64,000 nt of DNA from Alphaproteobacteria bacterium (GCA_022819985.1 JAJEGH010000018.1:1-64000); one strand, 5' to 3'. Shown: positions 53,089 through 61,314, counted from the stretch's first letter. The notes: a model not told the origin generated them from the letters alone. Made by a program: numbers and translations.

Positions 53089-53138
53089 TTGACCCTTGCG
53101 CGCGCGGCATCATATACGGAAAAGAACAATAATCGAAC
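53089..53138 (+). promoter_or_regulatory. orphan SOS-type promoter
   Basis: TTGACC (53089-53094), an 18-nt spacer and TATACG (53113-53118) form a good housekeeping promoter. It is followed by GAAC-AATAATC-GAAC (53124-53138), an exact alphaproteobacterial LexA box over the expected start site. It points away from the ada-like gene, into 200 bp that encode at most a 15-aa peptide (ATG 53170 to TAA), with no ribosome binding site. Confidence 0.65.
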
Positions 53139-53245
53139 AACAGTCCGCCATACCGAACGCACTGCCGCCATGTACCCGGCTCCACCGCCGGCCGGGTCGG
53201 TCATGAAAGGGAATTAATTCGCAGTCGCGCGTAAAATTTTTACAA

Positions 53246-53265
53246 ACAGACCGGTCTGTCTAATT
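53246..53265. promoter_or_regulatory. TetR-type operator-like palindrome, copy 2
   Basis: ACAGACCGGTCTGTCTAATT, the exact reverse complement of the 20 bases at 3717-3736. It lies between TTTACA (53239) and AATTTG (53262) at 17-nt spacing, like an operator inside a promoter spacer. The convergent CoA-transferase 3' end follows, so no target gene is apparent. Confidence 0.5.
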
Positions 53266-53339
53266 TGCAGGCAAAGACATCGGCCGCGCGCGCCATCCGG
53301 GCAGCCCCGCCTTCCCGGCGCGCGCGCCGCTTCTCCCGG

Positions 53340-54578
53340 TCATCCGCCGGCGATCTCCGCGATTTGCGCCCGGTCGAAGCCGGCCTCGGCGAGCAGGGCT
53401 TCGGTGTGCTCGCCGAGCTGCGGCTGGCCGAGGCGGACGGGCAGGGCCGTGCGGTCGAAGCGGAAGGCGGTGTCCGGAATGTCCATCGGCCCTTCGGTCG
53501 GGTGTTCGAAGGGCCGGAAGAAGCCGGTGGCGGCAAGGTGCGGGTCGCCGTACAGGTCGTCCAGCGTGTTGACCGGGCCGCAGGGGATTTCCGCGCCGCG
53601 CATCAGGTCGAGCCATTCCGCCGACGTCCTGCCGACCAGCTCCCGGCCCGATTCGCCGTAGAGCGTATCGACATGGTTCAGCCGGTCGCCGATGGTGCGG
53701 AAACGCGGATCGTCCGTCATCTCCGGCCGGCCGACCAGGGTCCAGAAGCGCTCCCACTGCGCATCGGTGTAGGCGAGCAGGCAGATGAAGCCGTCGGCGG
53801 TCGGCTGGGGGCGGCGGTGGGGCGACAGGACGCGCGGATAGCCCGGCGGCGTCATCGGCGGCGAGAAGATCGCGCCATACTGGTGCTCCGCCAGCGTGAA
53901 ACTCGCGATACCCTCGAACATGGCGGTCTCGACATAGACGCCCCGGCCGGTGCTGCGGCGCTGGAGGAGCGCGGCGAGGATGCCGTTGGAGGCGAGCAGG
54001 CCGGAAATCTTGTCGGCCGCGATGGTCGGGATCAGGTTCGGCGCGCCGTCGCGGGCGAGGAAGGTGCCGGCGAGCCCGGCCTGGCCCTGGATCACGTCGT
54101 CGTAGGCCGGCCGGCCGGCATAGGGCCCGCCGTCGCGATAGCCGTAGAGCCCGGCATAGACGATGCCGGGGTTGCGCGCCATCACCCGGTCCGGGTCGAA
54201 GCCCAGCTTCAGGATCTTGTGCGGCCGGATATTGTGGACGAAGACATCGGCGCTATCGACCAGCCGCCACAGCGCCTCGCGCGCCGCCGGGCGCTTGAGG
54301 TCGAGCACGATGCTCTTCTTGTTGCGGTTCATGCCGAGGAACAGGGCCGCCATGCGCGGGCTGCGCTCCGGCCCCATCTGGCGCATGGCGTCGCCGCCCG
54401 GCGCCTCGACCTTGACGATCTCGGCGCCGAAATCGCCCAGGAGCTGGGTCGCGTAGGGGCCGTAGACGATGGTGGTGAGGTCGAGGATGCGCACGCCGTC
54501 GAGCGGCAGGCCGGAGTCCGGGGAATCGGGGGCGGTCGCCGGCTTCGAAACGGCGGCGGGATCGTTCGTCGTGCTCAT
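53340..54578 (-). CDS. CaiB/BaiF family (class III) CoA-transferase
   Basis: About 412 aa. LDGVRILDLTTIVYGPYATQLLGDFGAEIVKVEAPGGD is the class III opening, followed by FLGMNRNKKSIVLDLK, the catalytic Asp region ADVFVHNIRPHKILKLG, IVYAGLYGYRDGGPYAGRPAYDDVIQGQAG and the C-terminal EIPCGPVNTLDDLYGDPHL. These enzymes move CoA between carboxylic acids. Start ATG 54578 removes 12 unlikely residues from the track ORF. No pathway partners adjoin it, so its acyl substrate is unknown. Confidence 0.9.
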   Translation of the reverse strand: MSTTNDPAAVSKPATAPDSPDSGLPLDGVRILDLTTIVYGPYATQLLGDFGAEIVKVEAPGGDAMRQMGPERSPRMAALFLGMNRNKKSIVLDLKRPAAREALWRLVDSADVFVHNIRPHKILKLGFDPDRVMARNPGIVYAGLYGYRDGGPYAGRPAYDDVIQGQAGLAGTFLARDGAPNLIPTIAADKISGLLASNGILAALLQRRSTGRGVYVETAMFEGIASFTLAEHQYGAIFSPPMTPPGYPRVLSPHRRPQPTADGFICLLAYTDAQWERFWTLVGRPEMTDDPRFRTIGDRLNHVDTLYGESGRELVGRTSAEWLDLMRGAEIPCGPVNTLDDLYGDPHLAATGFFRPFEHPTEGPMDIPDTAFRFDRTALPVRLGQPQLGEHTEALLAEAGFDRAQIAEIAGG

Positions 54579-54722
54579 GGCTGCGAAAAAGGCCGCGGCA
54601 TCGCCAAAGGTCAACCGGCAGCGGGTCGCGGCCCGTCGCGAAACGCCCTGCGCTCACCGTTTGCGTCAGGGCGCAATCCGGATCGCAATGCTGTTGTCGG
54701 CCGGTCCCGGCGGCGGCGATGC

Positions 54723-55226
54723 TCAAGCCCGCAACAGCGCCCTCAACTCGGATATCCGAAGCAGCAGCATGAGCGGTTCGCGGTCCGAGAAAGGGCGGAA
54801 GCCGAACCGTCCGTAAAACGCTGCGGCCGCCTCGTCGATGGCCTGCACCACGACGGCTCGGGCCCCGATGACACGGGCTGCCGCGAGGGCGCGCCCCGCC
54901 GCGTCGATCAGCAGATCGGAGCCGAGGCGCCGCTCCTGGTAATTCGCGTCGACTGCGAGCTGCCCGAGCAGAATCACCGGAACCGGTTCGGGCATGCTCC
55001 TGCCGACCCGCGACGACACACGTCGCTTTTCGACGGCGCTGGCGGCGAGGCTGTAGAAGCCGACCACCCGGTCGCCGTCGCAGGCGACATAGGTGCGGGC
55101 GCCGCCCTTGGCTTCGTTGAGCCGCGCCTTGCCCTGCAGCCAGGAGTCGAGGGCGGGTACGCCCGAGGTGAAATGCGAGAGGTCGTGCTGCGGGCCGAGC
55201 GGCTCCGGCGCGCTTATCGGTCCCAC
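54723..55226 (-). CDS. GNAT acetyltransferase toxin (TacT/AtaT type)
   Basis: About 167 aa. It begins with GTG at 55226 to give GPISAPEPLGPQHDLSHFTSGVPALDSWLQGKA, the usual start of tRNA-acetylating GNAT toxins. AceCoA-binding strands follow: ARTYVACDGDRVVGFYSLAA, VPVILLGQLAVDANYQERRLGSDLLIDA with the GxxG pyrophosphate loop, and AAAFYGRFGFRPF. Such toxins acetylate aminoacyl-tRNA and stop translation. It overlaps its antitoxin gene by 13 bp, and the overlap contains a 15-nt duplication. Confidence 0.88.
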   Translation of the reverse strand: MGPISAPEPLGPQHDLSHFTSGVPALDSWLQGKARLNEAKGGARTYVACDGDRVVGFYSLAASAVEKRRVSSRVGRSMPEPVPVILLGQLAVDANYQERRLGSDLLIDAAGRALAAARVIGARAVVVQAIDEAAAAFYGRFGFRPFSDREPLMLLLRISELRALLRA

Positions 55227-55486
55227 TGGGGCCGGTCCCACCGGGGCCGGCGCGCGAATCGCTCCTTGACGGCAGGGTCGGGATTCACCGGCGCGTCGAG
55301 CGCGGCAGCGAATGCGTCCCAGGCCTCGTCGTCGAGGACAATGATGGGGCGCTCGTTCAGGGTCTCGATTGCCGCGGCTTCGCTGGAGCGGAGCACGAAC
55401 TCGGTCCGCGTCACGCCCCGGATCGCCGCTGCGCGGTCGATGAACGCGAGGCGCTCGCTGGACATGCGGAAATTCACCTGAGCCAT
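55214..55486 (-). CDS. DUF1778 antitoxin (TacA type)
   Basis: A 90-aa ribbon-helix-helix antitoxin. MAQVNFRMSSERLAFIDRAAAIRGVTRTEFVLRSS is the DUF1778 DNA-binding part. The C-terminal tail, with ERPIIVLDDEAWDAFAAALDAP, wraps the toxin in known complexes. ATG 55486 has a perfect AAGGAGG ribosome binding site. The last residues RWDRPQWDR come from the tandem duplication at 55221-55250. It represses its own promoter, where the direct repeat at 55537-55556 lies. Confidence 0.9.
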   Translation of the reverse strand: MAQVNFRMSSERLAFIDRAAAIRGVTRTEFVLRSSEAAAIETLNERPIIVLDDEAWDAFAAALDAPVNPDPAVKERFARRPRWDRPQWDR

Positions 55487-55536
55487 TGCGGCCTCCTTGC
55501 GCCGGGCTGAGCGGCCGGTTCCTGACGCCCACAGGG

Positions 55537-55556
55537 TGTATAGCATTTGTATAGCA
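55537..55556 (-). promoter_or_regulatory. direct-repeat operator of the tacAT operon
   Basis: Two TGCTATACA copies (minus-strand reading) with a 2-nt spacer, an 11-nt period that places them on the same DNA face. They overlap a -10-like TATACA about 50-60 nt before tacA. Ribbon-helix-helix antitoxins often bind such paired sites. Confidence 0.55.
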
Positions 55557-55711
55557 AAAAGACAAGCGGCCTTGGACGGAAATTCGAGGGATCTGCCCGG
55601 CATCGCCGCCGTTTCTCAATGCCTGGACCTGGCGCGGGAACGGACCGATACGACGCCGCATGCCGCGAAAGGGACTGTCGCAAAGTCTCTCCTGGCCCTA
55701 AATCGAGCCCT

Positions 55712-58066
55712 ATGACAACACCCGAATCCGCCGCTGCCAATCCCTCCCTTATCGGCGCTTCGATGCCGCGCGTCGAGGACCGCGCCTTCCTGACCGGCGC
55801 CGGTCGCTTCACCGCCGATCTCTCGCTGCCCGGCCAGGCCCATGCCGCCGTCGTGCGCTCGCCCCATGCCCACGCCGTGCTCGGCGGCATCGATCCGGGC
55901 GGGGCGCTGGCGCTGCCCGGCGTCCTGGCGGTCTACACCGCGGCGGACCTGCGCGCCGCCGGCGTGCGCGCCCTGCCGACCGGCGCGCACGAACCGCTGC
56001 CGGCCGGCGAAGTGCTGCGCCCCATCGTCGACGCACCGCAATACCCGCTGGCGGAAGGCCGGGTGCGCTTTGCCGGCGAGGCCGTCGCCTTCGTCGTCGC
56101 CGAGACCGAAGCTGCCGCGGTGGAGGCGGCGGAACTGGTCGCGGTCGACTACGACCCCCTGCCGGCGCTGGGCACGGCGGAGGATGCGTTGGCCGCCGAC
56201 GCCGCGGCGATCTGGGACGAGGCGCCCGACAACCGTTCCGTTGTCTGGGCGGCGGGCGACGCCGCCGCGACCGAAGCGGCGTTCGCGGCGGCGCACCGCA
56301 TCGTCGCGCAGGATATCGCCTTTGCCCGATCCACCGCGGCCTTCATGGAGCCGCGCGGCGCGCTCGCCGACTATACGGACGGCCGGTTTACGTTCTACGC
56401 CGGGTGCCAGTCCGGCCACGTCCTGCGCGCCATCATCGCCGATTGCCTGGGCATCGACCGGGCGGACCTGCGCGTGATCGTGCCGGATACCGGCGGCGGC
56501 TTCGGCGCGCGCAACCTGGTCTATCCCGAATTCGTCGCCGCCCTGTTTGCGGCGCGGGCGCTCGGCCGGCCGGTGCGCTGGATCGCCGGCCGCAGCGAAG
56601 CCTTCCTGACCGACACCCAGTCGCGCAGCCAGAACCTGCACGCCCGCATGGCGCTGGACGCCGACGGGCGCATCGCCGCCATCGACGTGAAAGCCGACTG
56701 GTGGCACGGCGCCTACTGGGTGAACCGGGCGCCGCACATCATCGTGACCTGGATGGCGCCGATGATCTGCGGCCCCTACCGCATTCCGGTCCACCGCTTC
56801 GAGATCGGCGGCGTCTTCACCAATACCGCCCCGATCGCCGCCTACCGCGGCATCGCCCGAGCCGAGGCGACGCTCGTGCTGGAGCGGCTGATCGACCGGG
56901 CGGCGCGCGAGACGGGCATCGACCGGGTGGAGCTGCGCCGGCGCAACCTGATCCCGCTCGCCGACATGCCCTGGGAGTCGCCGGCCGGCGCGCGCTACCA
57001 GCGCAACGATTTCTTCGGCAGCCTGGATGCCGGGCTGGCGGCGATCGACTGGGATGGCTTCGCGGCCCGCCGGGCGGCTTCGGCAGCTCGCGGGCTGCGC
57101 CGCGGACGCGCCGTGACGACCTATATCGAGAATGCCGGCGGCGCGCTCGTCGAATACGCCGACCTCCGGGTCGAGGCGGAAGGGCCGGGGGTCGGGTCGG
57201 AGGATGGGCGGGTGCGCGCCCTGGTCGGCAGCCAGGATTGCGGCATGGGCCACGCCACCGTATTCGGCCAGATCCTTGCCGGCCTGCTGGGCGTTGCGCC
57301 GGACCGGATCGTCGTCGAGGACGGCGATACCGACCGCATTCCGCAAGGCGGCGGCTCCCACGGCTCGCGCACCATGCGCATCGGCGGCGGCGCGGTCCAC
57401 AACGGGGCGCTCTCCCTGATCGAGGCGGGCAGGCCGCTGGCCGCCGATCTGCTGGAGGCCGCGGCGGCGGACATCGGCTTCGACGCCGGCGCCTATCGGG
57501 TGCGCGGCACGGACCGGGCGGTCTCCCTGTTCGCCGTGGCGGCCGAGGCCGACAGGCGCGGTGCGCCACTCCGGATCGAGGAGCGCTTCGAGGTGCCGGG
57601 GATGAGCTATCCCAGCGGCTGCCATCTGTGCGAGGTCGAGGTCGATCCCGAGACAGGCCGGGTGCGGATCGACCGCTATGTCGTGGTTTCGGACCCCGGC
57701 CGGGTGATCAACCCGCTGCTCGCGGCCGGGCAGCTGCACGGCGGCATCGCCATGGGCGTCGGCCACGCGCTGACCGAGAACACGGTCTACGAAGCCGGCA
57801 CCGGCCAATTGCTCAGCGGCAGCTTCATGGATTTCTGCCTGCCCCGGGCCGACGACATGCCGCCGGTCGATACCGTCTTCAACCCGGTCGAGGGCGACGA
57901 CAACCCGCTCGGCGTCAAGGGCATCGGCGAAGGGCCGACCACGGCTTCGCCGCCGACCGCCATCAACGCGGTGCTGGACGCGCTCGCCGAAGACGGCGTG
58001 ACAACGCTCGACATGCCGCTGACGCCGCACGCGGTCTGGCGGGCGCTGGAGGGCGCGCGAACCTGA
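55712..58066 (+). CDS. xanthine dehydrogenase family protein, molybdopterin-binding large subunit (CoxL-like)
   Basis: A 784-aa molybdenum hydroxylase large subunit. Landmarks: ASMPRVEDRAFLTGAGRFTADL, HAAVVRSPHAHA, the cofactor regions GGGFGARNLVYPEF, AYRGIARAEATLVLERLID, the GSQDCGMGHATVFGQ loop and the C-terminal GVKGIGEGPTTASPPTAINAV with the catalytic Glu. The Cys-rich loop diagnostic of true CO dehydrogenase (AYRCSFR) is absent, so the substrate is an aldehyde, heterocycle or similar. The FAD and Fe-S subunit genes are not adjacent, which is unusual. ATG 55712 is chosen; the track start lies in the tacA promoter region. Confidence 0.88.
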   Translation: MTTPESAAANPSLIGASMPRVEDRAFLTGAGRFTADLSLPGQAHAAVVRSPHAHAVLGGIDPGGALALPGVLAVYTAADLRAAGVRALPTGAHEPLPAGEVLRPIVDAPQYPLAEGRVRFAGEAVAFVVAETEAAAVEAAELVAVDYDPLPALGTAEDALAADAAAIWDEAPDNRSVVWAAGDAAATEAAFAAAHRIVAQDIAFARSTAAFMEPRGALADYTDGRFTFYAGCQSGHVLRAIIADCLGIDRADLRVIVPDTGGGFGARNLVYPEFVAALFAARALGRPVRWIAGRSEAFLTDTQSRSQNLHARMALDADGRIAAIDVKADWWHGAYWVNRAPHIIVTWMAPMICGPYRIPVHRFEIGGVFTNTAPIAAYRGIARAEATLVLERLIDRAARETGIDRVELRRRNLIPLADMPWESPAGARYQRNDFFGSLDAGLAAIDWDGFAARRAASAARGLRRGRAVTTYIENAGGALVEYADLRVEAEGPGVGSEDGRVRALVGSQDCGMGHATVFGQILAGLLGVAPDRIVVEDGDTDRIPQGGGSHGSRTMRIGGGAVHNGALSLIEAGRPLAADLLEAAAADIGFDAGAYRVRGTDRAVSLFAVAAEADRRGAPLRIEERFEVPGMSYPSGCHLCEVEVDPETGRVRIDRYVVVSDPGRVINPLLAAGQLHGGIAMGVGHALTENTVYEAGTGQLLSGSFMDFCLPRADDMPPVDTVFNPVEGDDNPLGVKGIGEGPTTASPPTAINAVLDALAEDGVTTLDMPLTPHAVWRALEGART

Positions 58067-58105
58067 AGCCGGCGCCGCGACCGGCCGCTCCTCAATACGG
58101 CCCCC

Positions 58106-58229
58106 TCGATACGGCGCTGGCGCACCTACTCGGGATGAGGAGGTTGTTAGCGGTTCGAATATCTCAACCCACCCCTTTTTCCTCATCCTGAGTAGCCCCG
58201 GCCGCCAGGCCGGGGCGTATCGAAGGACG
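58106..58229. repeat. inverted-repeat element, family C
   Basis: Two facing, imperfect arms: TCGATACGG ... TACTCGGGATGAGGA (58106-58141) and CCTCATCCTGAGTAG ... CGTATCGAAGGACGG (58181-58229), with 40 bp between. It lies between convergent genes and could act as a terminator. Sequence is unrelated to families A and B. Confidence 0.6.
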
Positions 58230-58235
58230 GTCCAC

Positions 58236-59120
58236 CTAACTCTTCAGCCTGTAGCCGGTGCGGAACAGCTGTAGGCAGACCAGCCACAGGGCGAGGTTCA
58301 GGACCAGCAGCACGATACCGCCGGCCAGCGTGTCGCCGTCGGCGCGGCCGATGAAGCCGCTGCGGAAGCCGTCGATCATGAAGAAGAACGGGTTGACCTG
58401 GGCGAAATCGTTGAGCGGCGGCGGCAGCCGCTCGATGGAATAGAAGGTGCCGCTGAGGAAGGCCGCCGGGGTAACGACGAAGTTGGTGACCGCGGCCATC
58501 TGTTCGAACTTGTCGGACCAGATGCCCCCGATCAGGCCCAGCAGGGCGAGCATGACCGAGGCCATGACGGCGAAATACAGGATGGTGAGCGGCGCCTGGA
58601 CCTGTACCGGCACGAAGATCGCCATGGCGCCGAGCGTGACCGCCCCGACTGCCAGGCCGCGGGTCGCGCCCGCCGCCGCGTAGGCCGCCGCCAGTTCGCC
58701 CGGCGAGAGCGGCGACATCAGCACGTCGACGATATTGCCCTGGATCTTCGAGATCAGCAGGGAGCCGGCCGTGTTCTGGAACGAGCTCTGGACGATCGCC
58801 ATCATGACGAGGCCGGGCGCCAGGAATTCGGCGAAGGGCACGCCGCCGATCTCGCGCACGATATCGCCCATCGCCACGGAGAAGACCGACAGGAACAGCA
58901 GCGTCGTCACGATGGGCGCCAGCAGGGACTGGCTGACGACCTTCAGGAAGCGCTGGAGTTCCTTGCGGTACAGGGTCCACAGGCCGAGCCGGTTCACGGC
59001 GCCCATCGGCCGTGGCCCGACGGCGCCGGGGCGGTCCGGCGCACCGTCCGGCGGCGGGGCGGTCCCGGAGTTGGTCCCGGAGTTCGTTTCGCCGGTGGTC
59101 TCGGGAGAAAACGGGTTCAT
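58236..59120 (-). CDS. ABC-2 type transporter permease
   Basis: About 294 aa, six helices after a Gly/Thr/Pro-rich N-terminal tail of about 45 residues. TLYRKELQRFLKVVSQSLLAPIVTTLLFLSVFSVA, NIVDVLMSPLSPGELAAAYAAAG and LSGTFYSIERLPPPLNDFAQVNPFFFMIDGFRSGFIG match YadH/NodJ-like permeases. No ATPase gene adjoins it. The N-terminal tail includes a 12-nt duplication (59061-59084) encoding ETNSGTNSGT. The track fuses it with an upstream shadow frame to 60185; ATG 59120 is the likely start. Confidence 0.85.
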   Translation of the reverse strand: MNPFSPETTGETNSGTNSGTAPPPDGAPDRPGAVGPRPMGAVNRLGLWTLYRKELQRFLKVVSQSLLAPIVTTLLFLSVFSVAMGDIVREIGGVPFAEFLAPGLVMMAIVQSSFQNTAGSLLISKIQGNIVDVLMSPLSPGELAAAYAAAGATRGLAVGAVTLGAMAIFVPVQVQAPLTILYFAVMASVMLALLGLIGGIWSDKFEQMAAVTNFVVTPAAFLSGTFYSIERLPPPLNDFAQVNPFFFMIDGFRSGFIGRADGDTLAGGIVLLVLNLALWLVCLQLFRTGYRLKS

Positions 59121-59251
59121 GCGGCGCGCATCGCGGGGGTTCGGCGCTGGGTGTCTGCCTGATCTATGGACCGGGGCCGCCGAATAAAGGGCTGCGCGTC
59201 GTCCTCGGCTCCTCCGCGGCGGCCCTTCCGGCGGCGTCCGGCCCGTCCGGA

Positions 59252-60523
59252 TCAGCCGTCCCGATCCGCCTCGGCTTCCTCGGCGCGCGGATCGAAGGCG
59301 AAGATGTTGGGCGAGGTCCGCGCCATCGGCACATAGTCTTCCCGGTTTTCCGGCGCGATCGCGCGGCGCTGTTTCGTGCGACGGAGGGTCCACAGCGCCA
59401 CGCTGCCGTGCAGGATGCCGGTAAACAGGAACAGGAAGCCCGGGTCGAACAGCTCCATCAGGGCCGAGGCGACCAGCGGCCCGGCGACGGCGCCGACACC
59501 GAAAATCACCAGCAGGCCGGCGCTGATCTCGACGAAATCCTCCGGATCGGCATGGTCGTTCGCGTGGGCGACCGCGAAACCGTAGATCGAGAACGCCGCC
59601 GCGCCGAACAGGAAGTTGGCGGCATAGACGACCATGACCGGAAGGCCGGAAGCGCTCAGCAGGACCGCACCGGCGACGGCGGCGACGGCGCACACCGCGG
59701 CGATCAGCCAGCGCCGGTCCGGCAGCCGGTCCGACAGGCGGCCGAGCGGATACTGCACGACCGCGCCGCCGACGATGGCGACGCTGATGAACACGGCGAT
59801 GCCGGTGACCGAAAGGCCGAGATCCTTGGCGTAGACCGCGGCGAGGCTCCAGACCGCGCCGTTGGCCATGCCGTTGGTCAGGCAGCCGACAACGCTGACC
59901 TGCGAATTGCGCCACAGTTTGCGCAGGTCCGGCCGGGCCTTGACCGGCAGCGGCGGCGAGGGGGACCGGGTCAGGCAGACCGGAATGACCGCCAGCGCGA
60001 ACAGGATCGCGGCCAGGGAAAACAGCTTCGAACTGCCGGGCGCTTCGAGCAGGAGAAGATATTGCCCCGCCGTTACCGCCGCCAGATGGATCGCGACATA
60101 GGCCGAGAACACCGTGCCGCGGTTCTGCCGGGTCGCCGCGCCGTTCAGCCAGCTCTCGATCACCATATACAGGCCGGCGATGCACAGGCCGATCATCGCG
60201 CGAAAGACGATCCAGGCGACCGGGTCCGGGGCCAGTTCGTGCAGCAGCGGTACGATGGCCGCCAGCGCGGCGACGGCCGCGTAGACCCGGATATGGCCGA
60301 CCCGCGCGACCAGCGGCGGCACGAGGTAGCAGCCCAGCACGAAGCCGACCGAATAGGCCGCGCCGATCGCGCCGATCCAGGCGGCGCCGAACCCTTCGAT
60401 GTCCGCGCGCAGCGGCACGAGGGTCAGAAACAGGCCGTTGCCCAGCATAAGCAGCGCCACCCCGACGAGCAGGGCGGCGACCGGCGCGAGCAGCGCCTTC
60501 GGTGCGGCGAGGGAGGCGGTCAT
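59252..60523 (-). CDS. MFS transporter (YcaD-like)
   Basis: About 423 aa with twelve predicted helices. The family features LLMLGNGLFLTLVPLRADIEGF, GAIGAAYSVGFVLGCYLVPPLVARVGHIRVYA, RAMIGLCIAGLYMVIESWLNG and FVEISAGLLVIFGVGAVAGPLVAS match YcaD-type major facilitators. The C-terminus is a charged tail of about 45 residues. Substrate unknown. ATG 60523 follows GGAGGCGG-poor sequence, and the 34-residue extension to 60625 in the track is not family-like. Same strand as the flavodoxin gene and the ABC permease, but spaced. Confidence 0.87.
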   Translation of the reverse strand: MTASLAAPKALLAPVAALLVGVALLMLGNGLFLTLVPLRADIEGFGAAWIGAIGAAYSVGFVLGCYLVPPLVARVGHIRVYAAVAALAAIVPLLHELAPDPVAWIVFRAMIGLCIAGLYMVIESWLNGAATRQNRGTVFSAYVAIHLAAVTAGQYLLLLEAPGSSKLFSLAAILFALAVIPVCLTRSPSPPLPVKARPDLRKLWRNSQVSVVGCLTNGMANGAVWSLAAVYAKDLGLSVTGIAVFISVAIVGGAVVQYPLGRLSDRLPDRRWLIAAVCAVAAVAGAVLLSASGLPVMVVYAANFLFGAAAFSIYGFAVAHANDHADPEDFVEISAGLLVIFGVGAVAGPLVASALMELFDPGFLFLFTGILHGSVALWTLRRTKQRRAIAPENREDYVPMARTSPNIFAFDPRAEEAEADRDG

Positions 60524-60670
60524 GCGCGCCACGGCGGGAAGCCCTTGCAAACGGGTCCGGCAGCAGTGCCGGGGCGCGGCGATATATGGAGCGAATGCGG
60601 TGCGCGCAACCCCTCGTTTATTCAATTCGACGGGCCGGGAATGCCCGGCGCCGACGCCGTCCCGATCCGG

Positions 60671-61141
60671 TCAGGCGGCGAGGGCGCGGGCCTCGCTAAA
60701 ATTTCCGATCCACTCCTTGACCCACGCGACGCCGTCGTCTTCGGCAATCGTGCCGGAACTGGCGTCATGGGTGAAAATTTCGCCGATCTTCTTGGCGCCG
60801 CAGTCCGCCAGCGCCTTGTCGAAACGCTTGCCGCCGAAGTTGAAGGTATCCGAATAGGTCATGTCGCCGAGCGAGAAGACGCCGTAGCGCACGCCGCTCA
60901 GGTCCGGCTTGTCCTGGACAAGCCCTTCGTAGAGCGCCATGGCGTTGTCCGGCACGTCGCCCTGGCCGTAGGTCGAGGAGACGATCAGGAAATCGCCGCC
61001 GCCGTCGAACACCGAGATATCGAGATCGTCCATCGGCTCGACCTCGATCTCGTGGCCGAGTTCGGCGAGTGTGTCGCTCATCTCTTCCGCCACCATTTCG
61101 GCGGTGCCGGTCATCGTGCCGACCAGAATCTTCAGTTCCAC
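60671..61141 (-). CDS. flavodoxin domain protein
   Basis: About 156 aa. ELKILVGTMTGTAEMVAEEMSDTL carries the FMN phosphate loop (TMTGTAE), FLIVSSTYGQGDVPDN the 50s loop, and VFSLGDMTYSDTFNFGGKRFDKAL the 90s loop, as in CysJ/MioC-like flavodoxins. It would carry electrons at low potential. No ATG gives the normal start, so GTG 61141 is used; the ORF track reaches 61294 through low-complexity sequence containing a 12-nt tandem repeat (61161-61196). Confidence 0.85.
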   Translation of the reverse strand: MELKILVGTMTGTAEMVAEEMSDTLAELGHEIEVEPMDDLDISVFDGGGDFLIVSSTYGQGDVPDNAMALYEGLVQDKPDLSGVRYGVFSLGDMTYSDTFNFGGKRFDKALADCGAKKIGEIFTHDASSGTIAEDDGVAWVKEWIGNFSEARALAA

Positions 61142-61295
61142 GGCCGTTGCTCCAACCTGTCTCGGGGCATGTCCCGGGGCATGTTCCGGGGGTCGGTCCC
61201 GGTTGCGGCGGCCTCCGGCGGCGCAGCCGGCAGGGCGCAGTCCCGCTCCGGGGCGAGTGGCGCGCAAGATAAATCCATTTGATCTTGATGACAAG

Positions 61296-61314
61296 CATTA
61301 TATTGCATATAATG
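61296..61314. promoter_or_regulatory. BoxR-type operator upstream of boxR
   Basis: CATTATAT-TGC-ATATAATG is a perfect 8-bp inverted repeat ending 28 nt before the boxR start. The inner 14-mer ATTATATTGCATAT recurs exactly upstream of boxC (62281-62294), so one regulator probably binds both. Confidence 0.7.

Noticed and set aside
52995-53204. 69-aa minus-strand ORF starting beside the TetR-type palindrome and the SOS box
   Set aside because: It mostly overlaps the end of the ada-like gene, has no ribosome binding site and resembles no known family, so it was not annotated.
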